Assembly: GCF_000765675.1 (NCBI RefSeq)
Contig: NZ_JRPA02000010.1
Coordinates: forward strand, 1-64,000
DNA length: 64,000 nucleotides
Direction: 5' to 3'
From: Helicobacter sp. MIT 05-5294
GTDB taxonomy: Bacteria; Campylobacterota; Campylobacteria; Campylobacterales; Helicobacteraceae
Shown piece by piece: positions 16,939-25,645 of this stretch (its first letter is position 1; every line of letters starts with the position of its first letter). The notes under the pieces are model-generated. The model saw nothing but the letters and a program-made list of their open reading frames with translations, ran no database searches and was not told the DNA's origin. Made by a program: the position numbers and the translations under genes.

Positions 16939-18620
16939 TATGATTTCCCGTTGTGGTTTTTGGAATTTTTAGATTTTTGGCTTGGTGCGCGGTTTTTTGA
17001 GGAATTACGATGATTTTTAGACTGGGATTTTTGGCGCGATTCTTTGTGAAATTCTTGAAAATTCCAATCCTCTGAATCTCTTTTGGAGCTTTTTGGTTTC
17101 TTGTTATGATTCCAATCTTTCCCATAGTTTTTGTTGTTTCTTCTGTTTTTTGCGCTGTCTTTATCGTTGTTTTGTCGTTCTCTGCGAGGATTCCCCTCTA
17201 ATTGCATTTGCATGGTTTTCAAATCCTTTTTGTTAAGTCCGATTTTGTTAGGTCCTAAGACTTTGGAATCTTGCAATACCATAGAAAGCAGTTTGCAAAC
17301 TAATTGCGTCATATCTGCGTGTGAGCGGATTTGCTCATAGATTCGCAATGCGTCGTCGCTGATAGTGTGTTTGAGGATTTTGTCTAGCAAATTGGAATCT
17401 TGCTTGTCCATTGCGTCTTGAATACTTGGAATCTCGTATAGTTCAATACTTGCTTTGGTGTTTTCTTTGATTCTGCGAATCTCTTTAAACTCTAAAGGTG
17501 TCGCAAGTGTGATTGCAATGCCCTTTTTCCCGGCTCTTCCGGTGCGTCCAATACGATGCACATAGGATTCGGGATTGAGCGGGATATGGAAATTAAACAC
17601 ATGGCTTACACCGCTGATGTCTAGCCCACGCGCGGCAATATCGGTCGCGACAAGAATATTAATGCTAGAATTTTTAAAAGCGTTAATGGATTTGAGGCGT
17701 TCTCTTTGTTCCATATCTCCGTGCAATGCTCCTGCTTTGTAACCGCGAGAAAGTAGGCGTTCGGATAAAATATCCGCTTCTTTTTTCATACGCGTAAAAA
17801 TGATTGCCTTGCTTGGAGTTTCGCTATCAATGAGGCGCACAATCGCATCTTCGCGCTCACTTTCGTTAATAATATAATAGCGTTGGGCGATGTCTTGATT
17901 AGTCGCATCTTCGGGCGTTACTTTGATGAGCTTTGGATTATTAAGAATCTTTTGAGCTAAATGTTTAATAGGAATTGGCATTGTAGCAGAGAAAAGGAGA
18001 GTTTGACGCGCATTAGAAAGATAGGTGAAAATCTCTTCTATATCATCTAAGAATCCCATATCCAGCATTTCATCGGATTCGTCTAATACAACCACGCTTG
18101 GGGAGAAGTTTTTAAGCCGTTCGTTGCGCAAATGATCTAGCAATCTTCCGGGTGTCGCGATGATGATTTGTGGGCGTTTTTCTAGTAATTCAAGTTGTCT
18201 GCGAATAGGCTGTCCGCCAAAAAGCGAGACGGTGCGCACTTTGTTGTATTTGCCAAGTTTAAAGATTTCATCGCCTACTTGCATTGCAAGTTCTCTTGTG
18301 GGCGTTACGACAAGCACTTCAATTTCGCCATTGTGTTTGAGGCTGTTGATGAGAGGCAATCCAAAAGCGGCTGTTTTGCCCGTCCCTGTTTGCGCTTGTG
18401 CAATCACATCTAAGCCATCTAAGATGATTGGAATTGCCTCTTGTTGGATTGGGCTTGGTTCGCTAAAACCCGCTTCTTTAATGCCGCGCAAAATGCTTTT
18501 TTTCAAGCCAAAGGATTCAAAGCCCTTAGCAGAATAAGAGTTTGGGGCAAGAGTTTGGGAATCTTGCGCTTGTTGTGTCTGTCTTTTGGCGGGATTTTGT
18601 TGTTTTGTTGTTTTGTTCAT
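16938..18620 (-). CDS. DEAD-box ATP-dependent RNA helicase
   Basis: A 560-residue RNA helicase likely acting in ribosome assembly and mRNA decay. Motifs: Q motif near residue 59, Walker A AQTGTGKT (76-83), TPTRELA, TPGRLLDHL, motif II DESD at 180-183 (a Ser replaces the usual Ala of DEAD), SAT (211-213), ARGLDI and HRIGRTGRAG (355-364). After the core comes a dimerisation-like segment and a very basic Asn/Lys/Arg-rich tail (about 470-560), suited to unspecific RNA binding. Related to DeaD/RhlE. It has its own promoter (separate entry) and begins the dapC-murC-mutS2 cluster. Confidence 0.93.
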   Translation of the reverse strand: MNKTTKQQNPAKRQTQQAQDSQTLAPNSYSAKGFESFGLKKSILRGIKEAGFSEPSPIQQEAIPIILDGLDVIAQAQTGTGKTAAFGLPLINSLKHNGEIEVLVVTPTRELAMQVGDEIFKLGKYNKVRTVSLFGGQPIRRQLELLEKRPQIIIATPGRLLDHLRNERLKNFSPSVVVLDESDEMLDMGFLDDIEEIFTYLSNARQTLLFSATMPIPIKHLAQKILNNPKLIKVTPEDATNQDIAQRYYIINESEREDAIVRLIDSETPSKAIIFTRMKKEADILSERLLSRGYKAGALHGDMEQRERLKSINAFKNSSINILVATDIAARGLDISGVSHVFNFHIPLNPESYVHRIGRTGRAGKKGIAITLATPLEFKEIRRIKENTKASIELYEIPSIQDAMDKQDSNLLDKILKHTISDDALRIYEQIRSHADMTQLVCKLLSMVLQDSKVLGPNKIGLNKKDLKTMQMQLEGNPRRERQNNDKDSAKNRRNNKNYGKDWNHNKKPKSSKRDSEDWNFQEFHKESRQKSQSKNHRNSSKNRAPSQKSKNSKNHNGKS

Positions 18621-18649
18621 TGTGTTACTTTAATTTAAATTCATTTGTG

Positions 18650-18655
18650 ATTATA
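18650..18655 (-). promoter_or_regulatory. -10 box of the helicase-dapC-murC-mutS2 cluster
   Basis: On the minus strand TATAAT preceded by TGC, 30 bases upstream of the helicase ATG. It lies in the 53-bp gap after the preceding leftward gene. Confidence 0.6.
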
Positions 18656-18673
18656 GCATTAAAACGCGCAATA

Positions 18674-20146
18674 TCACTCTAAAAAGCCGAAGCGATTTCC
18701 GCTAACTTGTTTGGAGATGATTTCAAAGGAAGTTTGCGCATTGGCTTTAAAGGCTTTTGCTTCTTGAATCAGTCCTTCGGGATTCTCCCAAATATGCGCA
18801 CTATCAATGTAGATTTTTTCAAAGGTGATTTCATTAATCAAAGAGAAATACAAAGTGCGCTTATAGGCGGTTTTAACAGAATAAAGCTCATTTTGGCATA
18901 GAATCTTAAGTTTTAGATTCGTAGATTCTTGCTCATCAGTGGTTACGATGAGGAAATATTTTCTTTGCTTCTTTTTGATTTTGTTGATATAGTGATAAAG
19001 CAATGTGTCTAGCTCGTTAAGCTTGTCTTTATTGAGGTGTTCTAAATATTGTTCAATAAAATAAGTCATCGTAGGCACGCGGTCGTTGTTGGCATTTTTG
19101 AAAAAGTTTTTCTGCAAACTCACGGATTTTAGGATTTTGTGATAGATTTTATCGTTTAGAATCGTGATACAAATATCCAACCCGCTTTTGATTTTTTTGT
19201 AGATTCTCTCATGTGTTTTTTGGTAAAGCTCGGTGTAGATTTTGAGATAATGCTCTTCAAATTGTTCTTTTAAATGCAGAAGTCTTTTGCAAAGATTGCT
19301 ATTGAAGTTTTCGCTTTCCCCCATTTTTTTTAGCTCTAATTGCACTTTTTCTAGTTTTTGTGAGTTTTTCTCTAAATCTACTTTGGATTGGATTCTGCGC
19401 TGAAGCAAGAGAATATCGCTTTTTAAGGCGTTGATTCGTTTTTGGCATAGATTGGCGGTGTCTTTTGCATTATTAATCGCTACGATAAGGGCTTGATAAT
19501 GGCATTGTTGAGCTAAAAAATGCTCTTTGAAGACATTTTCAACATTGACTTTTTGGTAGCGCGTAAGACCTGAAAATGCGGATTCTAAACGCGTCATAAT
19601 TCCGAGTTCTTCAATAAAATCGTCTTTGGGAATCGTTTTGTCGCTATAAAGTAGGTTATCTAGCGTTTTGGCACTGAATCGCTTGAGGTGCGTGTAGTCA
19701 TAGAGGAATTTGTCTTTTGGCAAGTGCAAATCGTTTAAAAATGCGATGGCGGAAAACTCTTGAGAAAAGTATTTTTTGAGGGATTCCATAGGCTTTATAT
19801 CTACGGCAATTTCTCTGATTTTTTGGTAGTCAGTTGTTTTGTAGATTTTTTGAACGATTGCGTCGCGTTTGTTGCTAAGGAGTGTGTCGAGTTGTTCATC
19901 TGTTTCGTGATGCCAAAACTCGGATTCTGAAATCATAGAATGGTTGCCAAAGTCTTGGTATCTTGACGCTTTGCAGTCTGTAACTTGTCCTGCTTCATTG
20001 CAGCGAAATTCTACAAACATATCTACAGCGGGAATCACTTTTTTATCATGCCAAGTTTCTTTGGTAAATTCAAAGAGTTTTCTTGAGAGATTGATCACAG
20101 CACCTTTGCCATTGCTGCTTAGGTAACGAACGATTTTTCCGTGCAT
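18674..20146 (-). CDS. Cold-shock-like domain plus coiled-coil protein of unknown function
   Basis: A 490-residue protein. The first ~60 residues look like a cold-shock/OB-type nucleic-acid-binding domain (starts GKIVRYLSSNGKGAV, with spaced aromatic and basic residues). The middle (about 185-330) is helical with heptad-like Leu/Lys/Glu spacing, probably coiled coil. The C-terminal third is rich in Tyr, Lys and Phe and matches no family I can name. No membrane segments. It is the last gene of the ctpA-pur-plsC run and starts 2 bp after plsC. RNA binding is inferred only from the N-terminal domain. Confidence 0.75.
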   Translation of the reverse strand: MHGKIVRYLSSNGKGAVINLSRKLFEFTKETWHDKKVIPAVDMFVEFRCNEAGQVTDCKASRYQDFGNHSMISESEFWHHETDEQLDTLLSNKRDAIVQKIYKTTDYQKIREIAVDIKPMESLKKYFSQEFSAIAFLNDLHLPKDKFLYDYTHLKRFSAKTLDNLLYSDKTIPKDDFIEELGIMTRLESAFSGLTRYQKVNVENVFKEHFLAQQCHYQALIVAINNAKDTANLCQKRINALKSDILLLQRRIQSKVDLEKNSQKLEKVQLELKKMGESENFNSNLCKRLLHLKEQFEEHYLKIYTELYQKTHERIYKKIKSGLDICITILNDKIYHKILKSVSLQKNFFKNANNDRVPTMTYFIEQYLEHLNKDKLNELDTLLYHYINKIKKKQRKYFLIVTTDEQESTNLKLKILCQNELYSVKTAYKRTLYFSLINEITFEKIYIDSAHIWENPEGLIQEAKAFKANAQTSFEIISKQVSGNRFGFLE

Positions 20147-20148
20147 TG

Positions 20149-20862
20149 CTAACCTTTGGAATCTTGATTGGGGATATTTTGGGATTGTGCATACATTTTA
20201 GAATATTCTGTTTGCATTTGTGTTTTGAGGTCTTCAAACCAATGTTCGCCTTGTGGTATAAAAGCCGGTAGATATTGCACACTAAAAGGTGTGTTTTGGA
20301 ATTTTAATGCACCAATATCAAGGCATTTGCGTGTGCCACAAACTACAACGGGCTGGACTTTGAGGTTGAAGCGTTCGATGAGAATCTTCGCTCCACTTTT
20401 AAAGGGCAAAAACTTCTCTCCTCCAAGACTGCGTGTGCCTTCTGGAAAGATACATAGGGTGCGGTTGTTTTCTAATCTATCCTTTGCTTCTTTGAGCAAA
20501 AATACAAGCTCCTTTTTGCTCTCACGATTGATAAGAATCATTTTGGGGGCTTTGAGTGCGTGTCCGTATAAGAAGGGCTTTCCAAGCTCTTTTTTGGCAA
20601 TCCAACAAAGATTATTAGGGTGGATTGCTTCTAGGAAAATCACATCCATAAAGCTTTGGTGGTTGAGAACTAGAATCTGCGCACTAGAGTCTAACGCACC
20701 TTGAATGTTTGTGTGCACACCAAAGAGTTTGAGGAATCCTCTAGCGGTGATTTGCCTCAATTTGCGTTGTGCGTTTGGGAAAAGATACATCAAAGCAATC
20801 GTGCAAGGAATGAAAAGCAGCGTGTAAAGAACCGCGCTAATAGCTCTAATTTTGGAGATCAT
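20149..20862 (-). CDS. plsC: 1-acyl-sn-glycerol-3-phosphate acyltransferase
   Basis: Acylates lysophosphatidic acid to phosphatidic acid at the inner membrane. The 237-residue protein has a membrane segment at about residues 10-29, the catalytic HX4D box in NHQSFMD (67-73), and the substrate-binding FPEGTRS (139-145). It overlaps the upstream gene by 17 bp. Confidence 0.93.
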   Translation of the reverse strand: MISKIRAISAVLYTLLFIPCTIALMYLFPNAQRKLRQITARGFLKLFGVHTNIQGALDSSAQILVLNHQSFMDVIFLEAIHPNNLCWIAKKELGKPFLYGHALKAPKMILINRESKKELVFLLKEAKDRLENNRTLCIFPEGTRSLGGEKFLPFKSGAKILIERFNLKVQPVVVCGTRKCLDIGALKFQNTPFSVQYLPAFIPQGEHWFEDLKTQMQTEYSKMYAQSQNIPNQDSKG

Positions 20863-22297
20863 CGCGTTTTACCCACCCTATACGATCGTCTTGCAAAAGC
20901 ACTTTGTAATAATTGCTCCGTTGTCCCAAAATCTCTACTTTTATTGGCTCTTGCGTGGTGAGAATGATGGTGGAATTAAAGGTTGGTTGGATTCTAAGAG
21001 AAGCGTTTGCTTTAAGCGTAGCGGAGGTTTTGAGTGTGAGGAAATAAAACAACACTCCAAGTGCAATAATACCAAGCAAAACAAAAATCAACTTTCTTTT
21101 ATACAAATACAAACCAAAAAACAAAATAGCAAGAGAAGCCATAGAAGCGATTTTAAAAAATTGGTGATTGTTTTTGGGCTTGATGTCGCTTTGTGTGCTA
21201 ACTCTATCTTCAATCGCGATATTATCCACTAGCAATTCTGTGTATTTAGAAGTTTTTGTATTGAAATAATCAAAACGAATCGTGTTTAAGTCTTTGGGGA
21301 CGATTGCATAGTAAAAAGCCTCTGCTTGTTTATAGTCGCCACTTTTGCTTTCAATGCCTTGTTGCGTGTAAGATGCTAGATGAAAATCAAAGAGATTGCC
21401 CATTGTGCTTTGGAATTGAAAAACCGCAAGATTGTGCTGCGTGTCGTAGTTAGTGATCTTTGTATCTAGGATTTTCAAATCTTGTGCGAGGACTTGACAA
21501 AAGCTTCCTTGCCGTTCTAGCTTAATGGCTTTGCCACTGATATTTTGTGTGCTTTCGGTGGCTTCTCCCTCGTCAGTATTAACGCTGATTTTGATTTGAG
21601 GAATCGTATAGTTTGGTTGCTTGATTTTAAAATAAAAGGTGTTTCTTAGGCTAGAATCTTCTGTGTTGAGATTCCAGCTTTCATTGGGGTTTAGAATCTC
21701 TACACTTGCTTCTTGAATGCTGTTTTCAAACACAAATTCCGTTTTGATTGTGGAATAATTTGTCAGCACGAGAAGCTTCAAATCCAAAGAAATCACTTGA
21801 TGAACATATAAAATATCCAAAGGAGGATTGAGAATCTCTAAATAGACATTTTTAGCAAGAGAATTAATAGGATAGGGGTTTTCATCGGTTTCTTGTAAAG
21901 TGTCTTGAGGGTTTGGGGTTTGAAATGTGGAATCTTGAGATTCTTGGGGTTGCGATTCTTGATAGAGAGATTCTAAGTTGAGGTTGGGTGTAGAATCTTG
22001 CGAGAGAGGAGCGGGGTTTGGCGTTGTGGAATCCTCTTCAAAATCATTTTGCAAATCCCTATCCAATGCTTTTTGTAGATCGTTTTGCAAATCTTCTTCA
22101 GAGATTGCATTGGGTAATGCGTGATGTGTTGCACTCTCTAAAGCAGAATCTTGTGAGGCAGAATCCTCCATAGGATTTTGCACATTTTGAGGGAACATTC
22201 TTGTTTCGCTCACAGGGGTTTTTTGCGTCTCTACTTCCTGCGCGATTCCATAAATGCTAAATCCAAAAACAAAAGCTAATTGTATAAAAATTTTCAT
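20846..22297 (-). CDS. Periplasmic/membrane protein with C-terminal SH3-like domain
   Basis: A 483-residue protein. Residues 1-19 are a signal peptide. A long acidic, Gln/Ser/Asp-rich low-complexity region runs to about residue 140, followed by a beta-rich domain. Two adjacent hydrophobic segments lie at about residues 385-425. A bacterial SH3-like domain (about 428-483: LKANASLRIQPTFNS...GWVKRDDL) completes it. Such SH3b domains often bind cell wall or protein ligands. The gene overlaps purQ by 4 bp (ATGA) and plsC by 17 bp. The domain calls are by eye and its function is unknown. Confidence 0.75.
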   Translation of the reverse strand: MKIFIQLAFVFGFSIYGIAQEVETQKTPVSETRMFPQNVQNPMEDSASQDSALESATHHALPNAISEEDLQNDLQKALDRDLQNDFEEDSTTPNPAPLSQDSTPNLNLESLYQESQPQESQDSTFQTPNPQDTLQETDENPYPINSLAKNVYLEILNPPLDILYVHQVISLDLKLLVLTNYSTIKTEFVFENSIQEASVEILNPNESWNLNTEDSSLRNTFYFKIKQPNYTIPQIKISVNTDEGEATESTQNISGKAIKLERQGSFCQVLAQDLKILDTKITNYDTQHNLAVFQFQSTMGNLFDFHLASYTQQGIESKSGDYKQAEAFYYAIVPKDLNTIRFDYFNTKTSKYTELLVDNIAIEDRVSTQSDIKPKNNHQFFKIASMASLAILFFGLYLYKRKLIFVLLGIIALGVLFYFLTLKTSATLKANASLRIQPTFNSTIILTTQEPIKVEILGQRSNYYKVLLQDDRIGWVKRDDLQN

Positions 22298-22950
22298 AGA
22301 ACCCTTACGAATCCTTCTAGCATTTTTAAGCCAATGTCTTGACCGAGTGTTTTTTCTATGGCGCGTTCAGGGTGTGGCATAAGCCCAAAGACATTTTTTT
22401 GTTTGTTGCAAACTCCAGCGATATTGCTCACAGAACCATTGGGGTTTTCAACATATTCTAGCAAGATTTGGTGGTTTTCTCTAAGCTCTTCTAAGCCTTT
22501 GTCGTCAATATAATAGTTTCCATCAGCGTGAGCAATAGGAATCTTTACAATTTCGCCCGGAAGGAATTTGCTTAAAAACACATTGTCGTTGTGAATCACT
22601 TTGAGATTGGAATCTTTAGAAATGAAATGCAGGTTTTCATTGCGTTTCATTGCACCGGGCAATAATCCGCTTTCAAGTAAGATTTGGAAGCCATTGCAGA
22701 TTCCAAGCACATATCCGCCTTTATCTGCAAACTCTATTACGGCTTTCATAATAGGAGAGAATCGCGCGATTGCCCCGCTACGCAGATAATCTCCATAGCT
22801 GAATCCACCGGGTATGACGACTAATTTTGTGTCTTTTGGCAGGGAAGTTTCTTTGTGCCATACGATGGTGGTGGGTGCGTCTAAAAGCGAAAAGGCGTAT
22901 TCCACATCGTATTCGCAGTTTGTTCCCAAAAATTGTAGAATCGCAATCAT
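22294..22950 (-). CDS. purQ: Phosphoribosylformylglycinamidine synthase, glutaminase subunit
   Basis: Supplies ammonia from glutamine to PurL in the fourth step of de novo purine synthesis. The 218-residue class I amidotransferase has the nucleophile elbow GICNGFQ (Cys85) and the His/Glu of the triad in GLMPHPERA near residues 191-196. It starts 3 bp after purS, its partner subunit. The synthetase subunit purL is not in the window. Confidence 0.96.
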   Translation of the reverse strand: MIAILQFLGTNCEYDVEYAFSLLDAPTTIVWHKETSLPKDTKLVVIPGGFSYGDYLRSGAIARFSPIMKAVIEFADKGGYVLGICNGFQILLESGLLPGAMKRNENLHFISKDSNLKVIHNDNVFLSKFLPGEIVKIPIAHADGNYYIDDKGLEELRENHQILLEYVENPNGSVSNIAGVCNKQKNVFGLMPHPERAIEKTLGQDIGLKMLEGFVRVL

Positions 22951-22953
22951 TTT

Positions 22954-23190
22954 TTACATCTTTATTTGATAGTTTTCAATCACGGTGTTAGCCAACAAGG
23001 TTTCACACATAGATTCCACTTCTTTTTTGGCATTGGCTGTATCATTTCCTGCAATCTCTAGTGTAATCACTTTGCCCACCTTGACACCTTGCACACCTTG
23101 ATAGCCTAGAGATTCTAAAGCATGGTGGATTGCTTTGCCTTGTGGGTCTAACACGCCCTCTTTTAGCCCTACAATGACTTCTACTTTCAT
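22954..23190 (-). CDS. purS: Phosphoribosylformylglycinamidine synthase subunit PurS
   Basis: A 78-residue protein that bridges PurQ and the small form of PurL. It has the family pattern VGLKEGVLDPQGKAIHHALESLGY near the start and ends in a short beta strand ENYQIK. The presence of separate purS and purQ implies a small-type PurL elsewhere. It sits 9 bp after purC. Confidence 0.95.
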   Translation of the reverse strand: MKVEVIVGLKEGVLDPQGKAIHHALESLGYQGVQGVKVGKVITLEIAGNDTANAKKEVESMCETLLANTVIENYQIKM

Positions 23191-23199
23191 TTTTTCTCC

Positions 23200-23916
23200 T
23201 TAAGTTTGGATTCTTTTTAAAATCTCTTCGTAAGCCATTTTGACATTGCCCAAATCTTGTCTGAAGCGGTCTTTGTCTAGTTTTTCTCGTGTGTCTTTAT
23301 CCCAAAATCTGCAAGAATCCGGTGTAATTTCATCAGCAAGTAGAATCGCACCGCTAGAATCTACGCCAAATTCTAATTTGAAATCCACCAAGATTAGATT
23401 TTTTTTGTCAAAAAACACTCTTAGCACTTCATTGACTTTACGCCCGATTTTGCGCAACTCATCTAAGGATTCTGTGGATTTGACGCATTGGAGAATCAGT
23501 GCGTGTTCATCGTTGATGAGCGGGTCGCCAAGTGCGTCGTCTTTATAATAAAATTCCACCAAAGTAAAAGGCAAGGATTCCCCCTCTTTGATACCTAGAC
23601 GCTTACTTAAGGAGCCGGTTGCAACATTGCGGACAACCACTTCAATAGGAATAATCTTCACGCGTTTGCAAAGCATTAAATCTTCGCCTATGGTTTCAAC
23701 GAAATGTGTTTTGACACCATTTTGCTCCAAGAGTTTAAAGATTTCTGTTGAAATTTTGCAGTTTAGAATCCCCTTGCCTTGCTCACTTCCCTTTTTTTCT
23801 GCATTAAAGGCGGTTAAGTCGTCTTTGAATTGGGAGATAATTAGATTTTCATCGTCTGTTTTGAAAAGTTTTTTGCCTTTTCCCTCATACATCATTTCTT
23901 TTTGCGCTACTTGCAT
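23200..23916 (-). CDS. purC: Phosphoribosylaminoimidazole-succinocarboxamide synthase
   Basis: Joins CAIR and aspartate with ATP to form SAICAR in purine synthesis. The 238-residue protein has [11 protein letters not shown] near the start, [31 protein letters not shown] and [12 protein letters not shown], all family landmarks. AAGGAG lies in front of the ATG. It starts 11 bp after ctpA. Confidence 0.97.
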   Translation of the reverse strand: MQVAQKEMMYEGKGKKLFKTDDENLIISQFKDDLTAFNAEKKGSEQGKGILNCKISTEIFKLLEQNGVKTHFVETIGEDLMLCKRVKIIPIEVVVRNVATGSLSKRLGIKEGESLPFTLVEFYYKDDALGDPLINDEHALILQCVKSTESLDELRKIGRKVNEVLRVFFDKKNLILVDFKLEFGVDSSGAILLADEITPDSCRFWDKDTREKLDKDRFRQDLGNVKMAYEEILKRIQT

Positions 23917-23927
23917 TTTTACTCCTT

Positions 23928-25208
23928 TTATAGAACTTTAAAGATTTTCAGCACATCAATGGCACTTTTAAGCTGAATATCTTGTAGCACCTGTTTATGT
24001 GTGATTGTATTTTTAGAATCTTTCGTTTTTTTGTCTTTGTTGGATTCAACTTTTGCCAATTCTCCCTCTAAATGTTTTTGTAAATCCGCTTCTTTAATGC
24101 TAAATCCGCTGTTTTCATCAGGCACGATACCGGGAGCGACTTCAATATCGGGAGTTACCCCAACGGCTTGAATCGTGCGACCACTTGGCAGATAATAACG
24201 CGCAATCGTCAAGCGCAAGGCTTCTTTCTTTTCTGTGGGGAGAATAACTTGCACACTACCTTTGCCAAATGTCCCCTCGCCGACTAATACCCCGCGTTTA
24301 TTATCTTGAATCGCTCCCGCGACAATCTCACTCGCACTCGCGCTTCCATTATTGACAAGCACGACAAGCGGAATCTTGCCATAAGGAGTGCGGTTTGTCG
24401 CGCGATAAACGATGTTTTCATCTTTGATTCTGCCTTTTTGAGAAACGATGATTCCCTCCTTGATAAACAAATCGCTTAATTCTACTGCTTGATTCAATAA
24501 TCCACCCGGATTGTTGCGCAAATCCAACACAATACCATCAATAGTTTTGAATTTCTTTAGCTCTTCTTCTACGCGTTTGCTGACATTTTTATCAAAAGAA
24601 GTTACGCGCAAATAAACATAATTACTCTCTTCAATCCCTTTTGCATAGACGGATTCTACTTTGATATTGTCGCGAATAATATCAAAAACAAGAGGTTTTG
24701 GCTCATTTTTGCGCACGATAGTGAGCTGCACTTTTGTATTAGGTTTGCCACGCATTCTATTGACCGCGTCGTCAATACTCATATTCAGCGTGCTTTCTTC
24801 GTTGATTTTTAGGATAATATCGCCGCTCTTTAGACCGGCTTTATCGCCCGGAGTGCCTTCAATAGGAGCGATAATCGTGAGCGCACTTTCTTTGAGGGCA
24901 ATCGTGATACCAATTCCGCCAAATTGTCCATCAGTTTGGATTTTTAAGTCTTCAAACTTCTTTTCGTCTAAATAAGCAGAATGGGCGTCAAGGTTTGACA
25001 AAAGCCCATCAATCGCCTTATCTACGATTTCATTCAAACTTAATTCATCAACATAATATTTTTCAACCGTGCCAATTACTTTGCGCAGTTTATTGTAAGC
25101 ATCAAGTCGGGATTCGTCCTCTGCAAATGCGATATTTTGCAACAATGCAAAACACAATAAACTTGCAAGAATCGTGTAAAAAAAGCTTTTGAAATTTAAT
25201 TGCTTCAT
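23928..25208 (-). CDS. ctpA: Carboxy-terminal processing protease (S41)
   Basis: A periplasmic serine protease that trims or degrades envelope proteins. The 426-residue protein has an N-terminal export signal (residues 1-29), a PDZ domain (about 90-170) and the S41 catalytic core with [11 protein letters not shown], the Ser in NNGSASASE (Ser291) and the Lys in GTFGKGSV (Lys316), the Ser/Lys dyad. It is the first gene of the ctpA-purC-purS-purQ run; the link to purines appears to be only transcriptional. Confidence 0.95.
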   Translation of the reverse strand: MKQLNFKSFFYTILASLLCFALLQNIAFAEDESRLDAYNKLRKVIGTVEKYYVDELSLNEIVDKAIDGLLSNLDAHSAYLDEKKFEDLKIQTDGQFGGIGITIALKESALTIIAPIEGTPGDKAGLKSGDIILKINEESTLNMSIDDAVNRMRGKPNTKVQLTIVRKNEPKPLVFDIIRDNIKVESVYAKGIEESNYVYLRVTSFDKNVSKRVEEELKKFKTIDGIVLDLRNNPGGLLNQAVELSDLFIKEGIIVSQKGRIKDENIVYRATNRTPYGKIPLVVLVNNGSASASEIVAGAIQDNKRGVLVGEGTFGKGSVQVILPTEKKEALRLTIARYYLPSGRTIQAVGVTPDIEVAPGIVPDENSGFSIKEADLQKHLEGELAKVESNKDKKTKDSKNTITHKQVLQDIQLKSAIDVLKIFKVL

Positions 25209-25238
25209 AAATCAACCTAAAATAAAGTTTAGCTTTTG

Positions 25239-25244
25239 ATTCTA
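25239..25244 (-). promoter_or_regulatory. -10 box of the ctpA-pur operon
   Basis: TAGAAT preceded by GC on the minus strand, 31 bases upstream of the ctpA ATG. No PurR-type operator is evident. Confidence 0.5.
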
Positions 25245-25362
25245 GCGCATTCTCACTTAAAGTTTAAATAAAATAAATATATTAAGTTTGTTTTAAGATA
25301 AATTAAAGGGTAGATTTGCAAGTTTTGCATACTAAAAGGTGTTACAATGGAATCTCGCCTTT

Positions 25363-25630
25363 CGTCATTGCGAGTGAGTGAAACGAACGCGGCAATCCAT
25401 AATCACGCATAAAGTGGATTCTATAATGGCGAGATTCTTTAGTGTAGATTGCCACGAAGTTGTGCCAACTTCCCGCAATGACGCAATAGCAGAATCGCAG
25501 GTTTGTTTGAGGTTATAGATTGCTACGAGATTCTAACGAATCCCTCGCAATGACAAAAGGCAATACTTTAACGACTTCTCACGATGATTTGCTAACACAC
25601 GATTCTACTACCACAGAATCTCGCAATGAC
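25363..25630. repeat. Cluster of GTCATTGCGAG-type palindromic units
   Basis: Four units in alternating orientation: 25363-25400 (forward), 25447-25483, 25518-25554 and a degenerate one ending at 25630 (reverse). Each has an ATTGC/GCAAT hairpin, and 25364-25554 is bounded by GTCATTGCGAG and CTCGCAATGAC inverted ends. It fills the 437-bp gap between ctpA and mnmG; I see no gene in it. Confidence 0.75.
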
Positions 25631-25645
25631 AAGCTACATAGCCCA

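Noticed and set aside
25363-25630. CRISPR-like array of alternating short repeats.
   Set aside because: Units alternate in orientation, differ in length and spacing, and form hairpins. They fit a palindromic repeat family, not direct repeats with spacers, and no cas gene is present.
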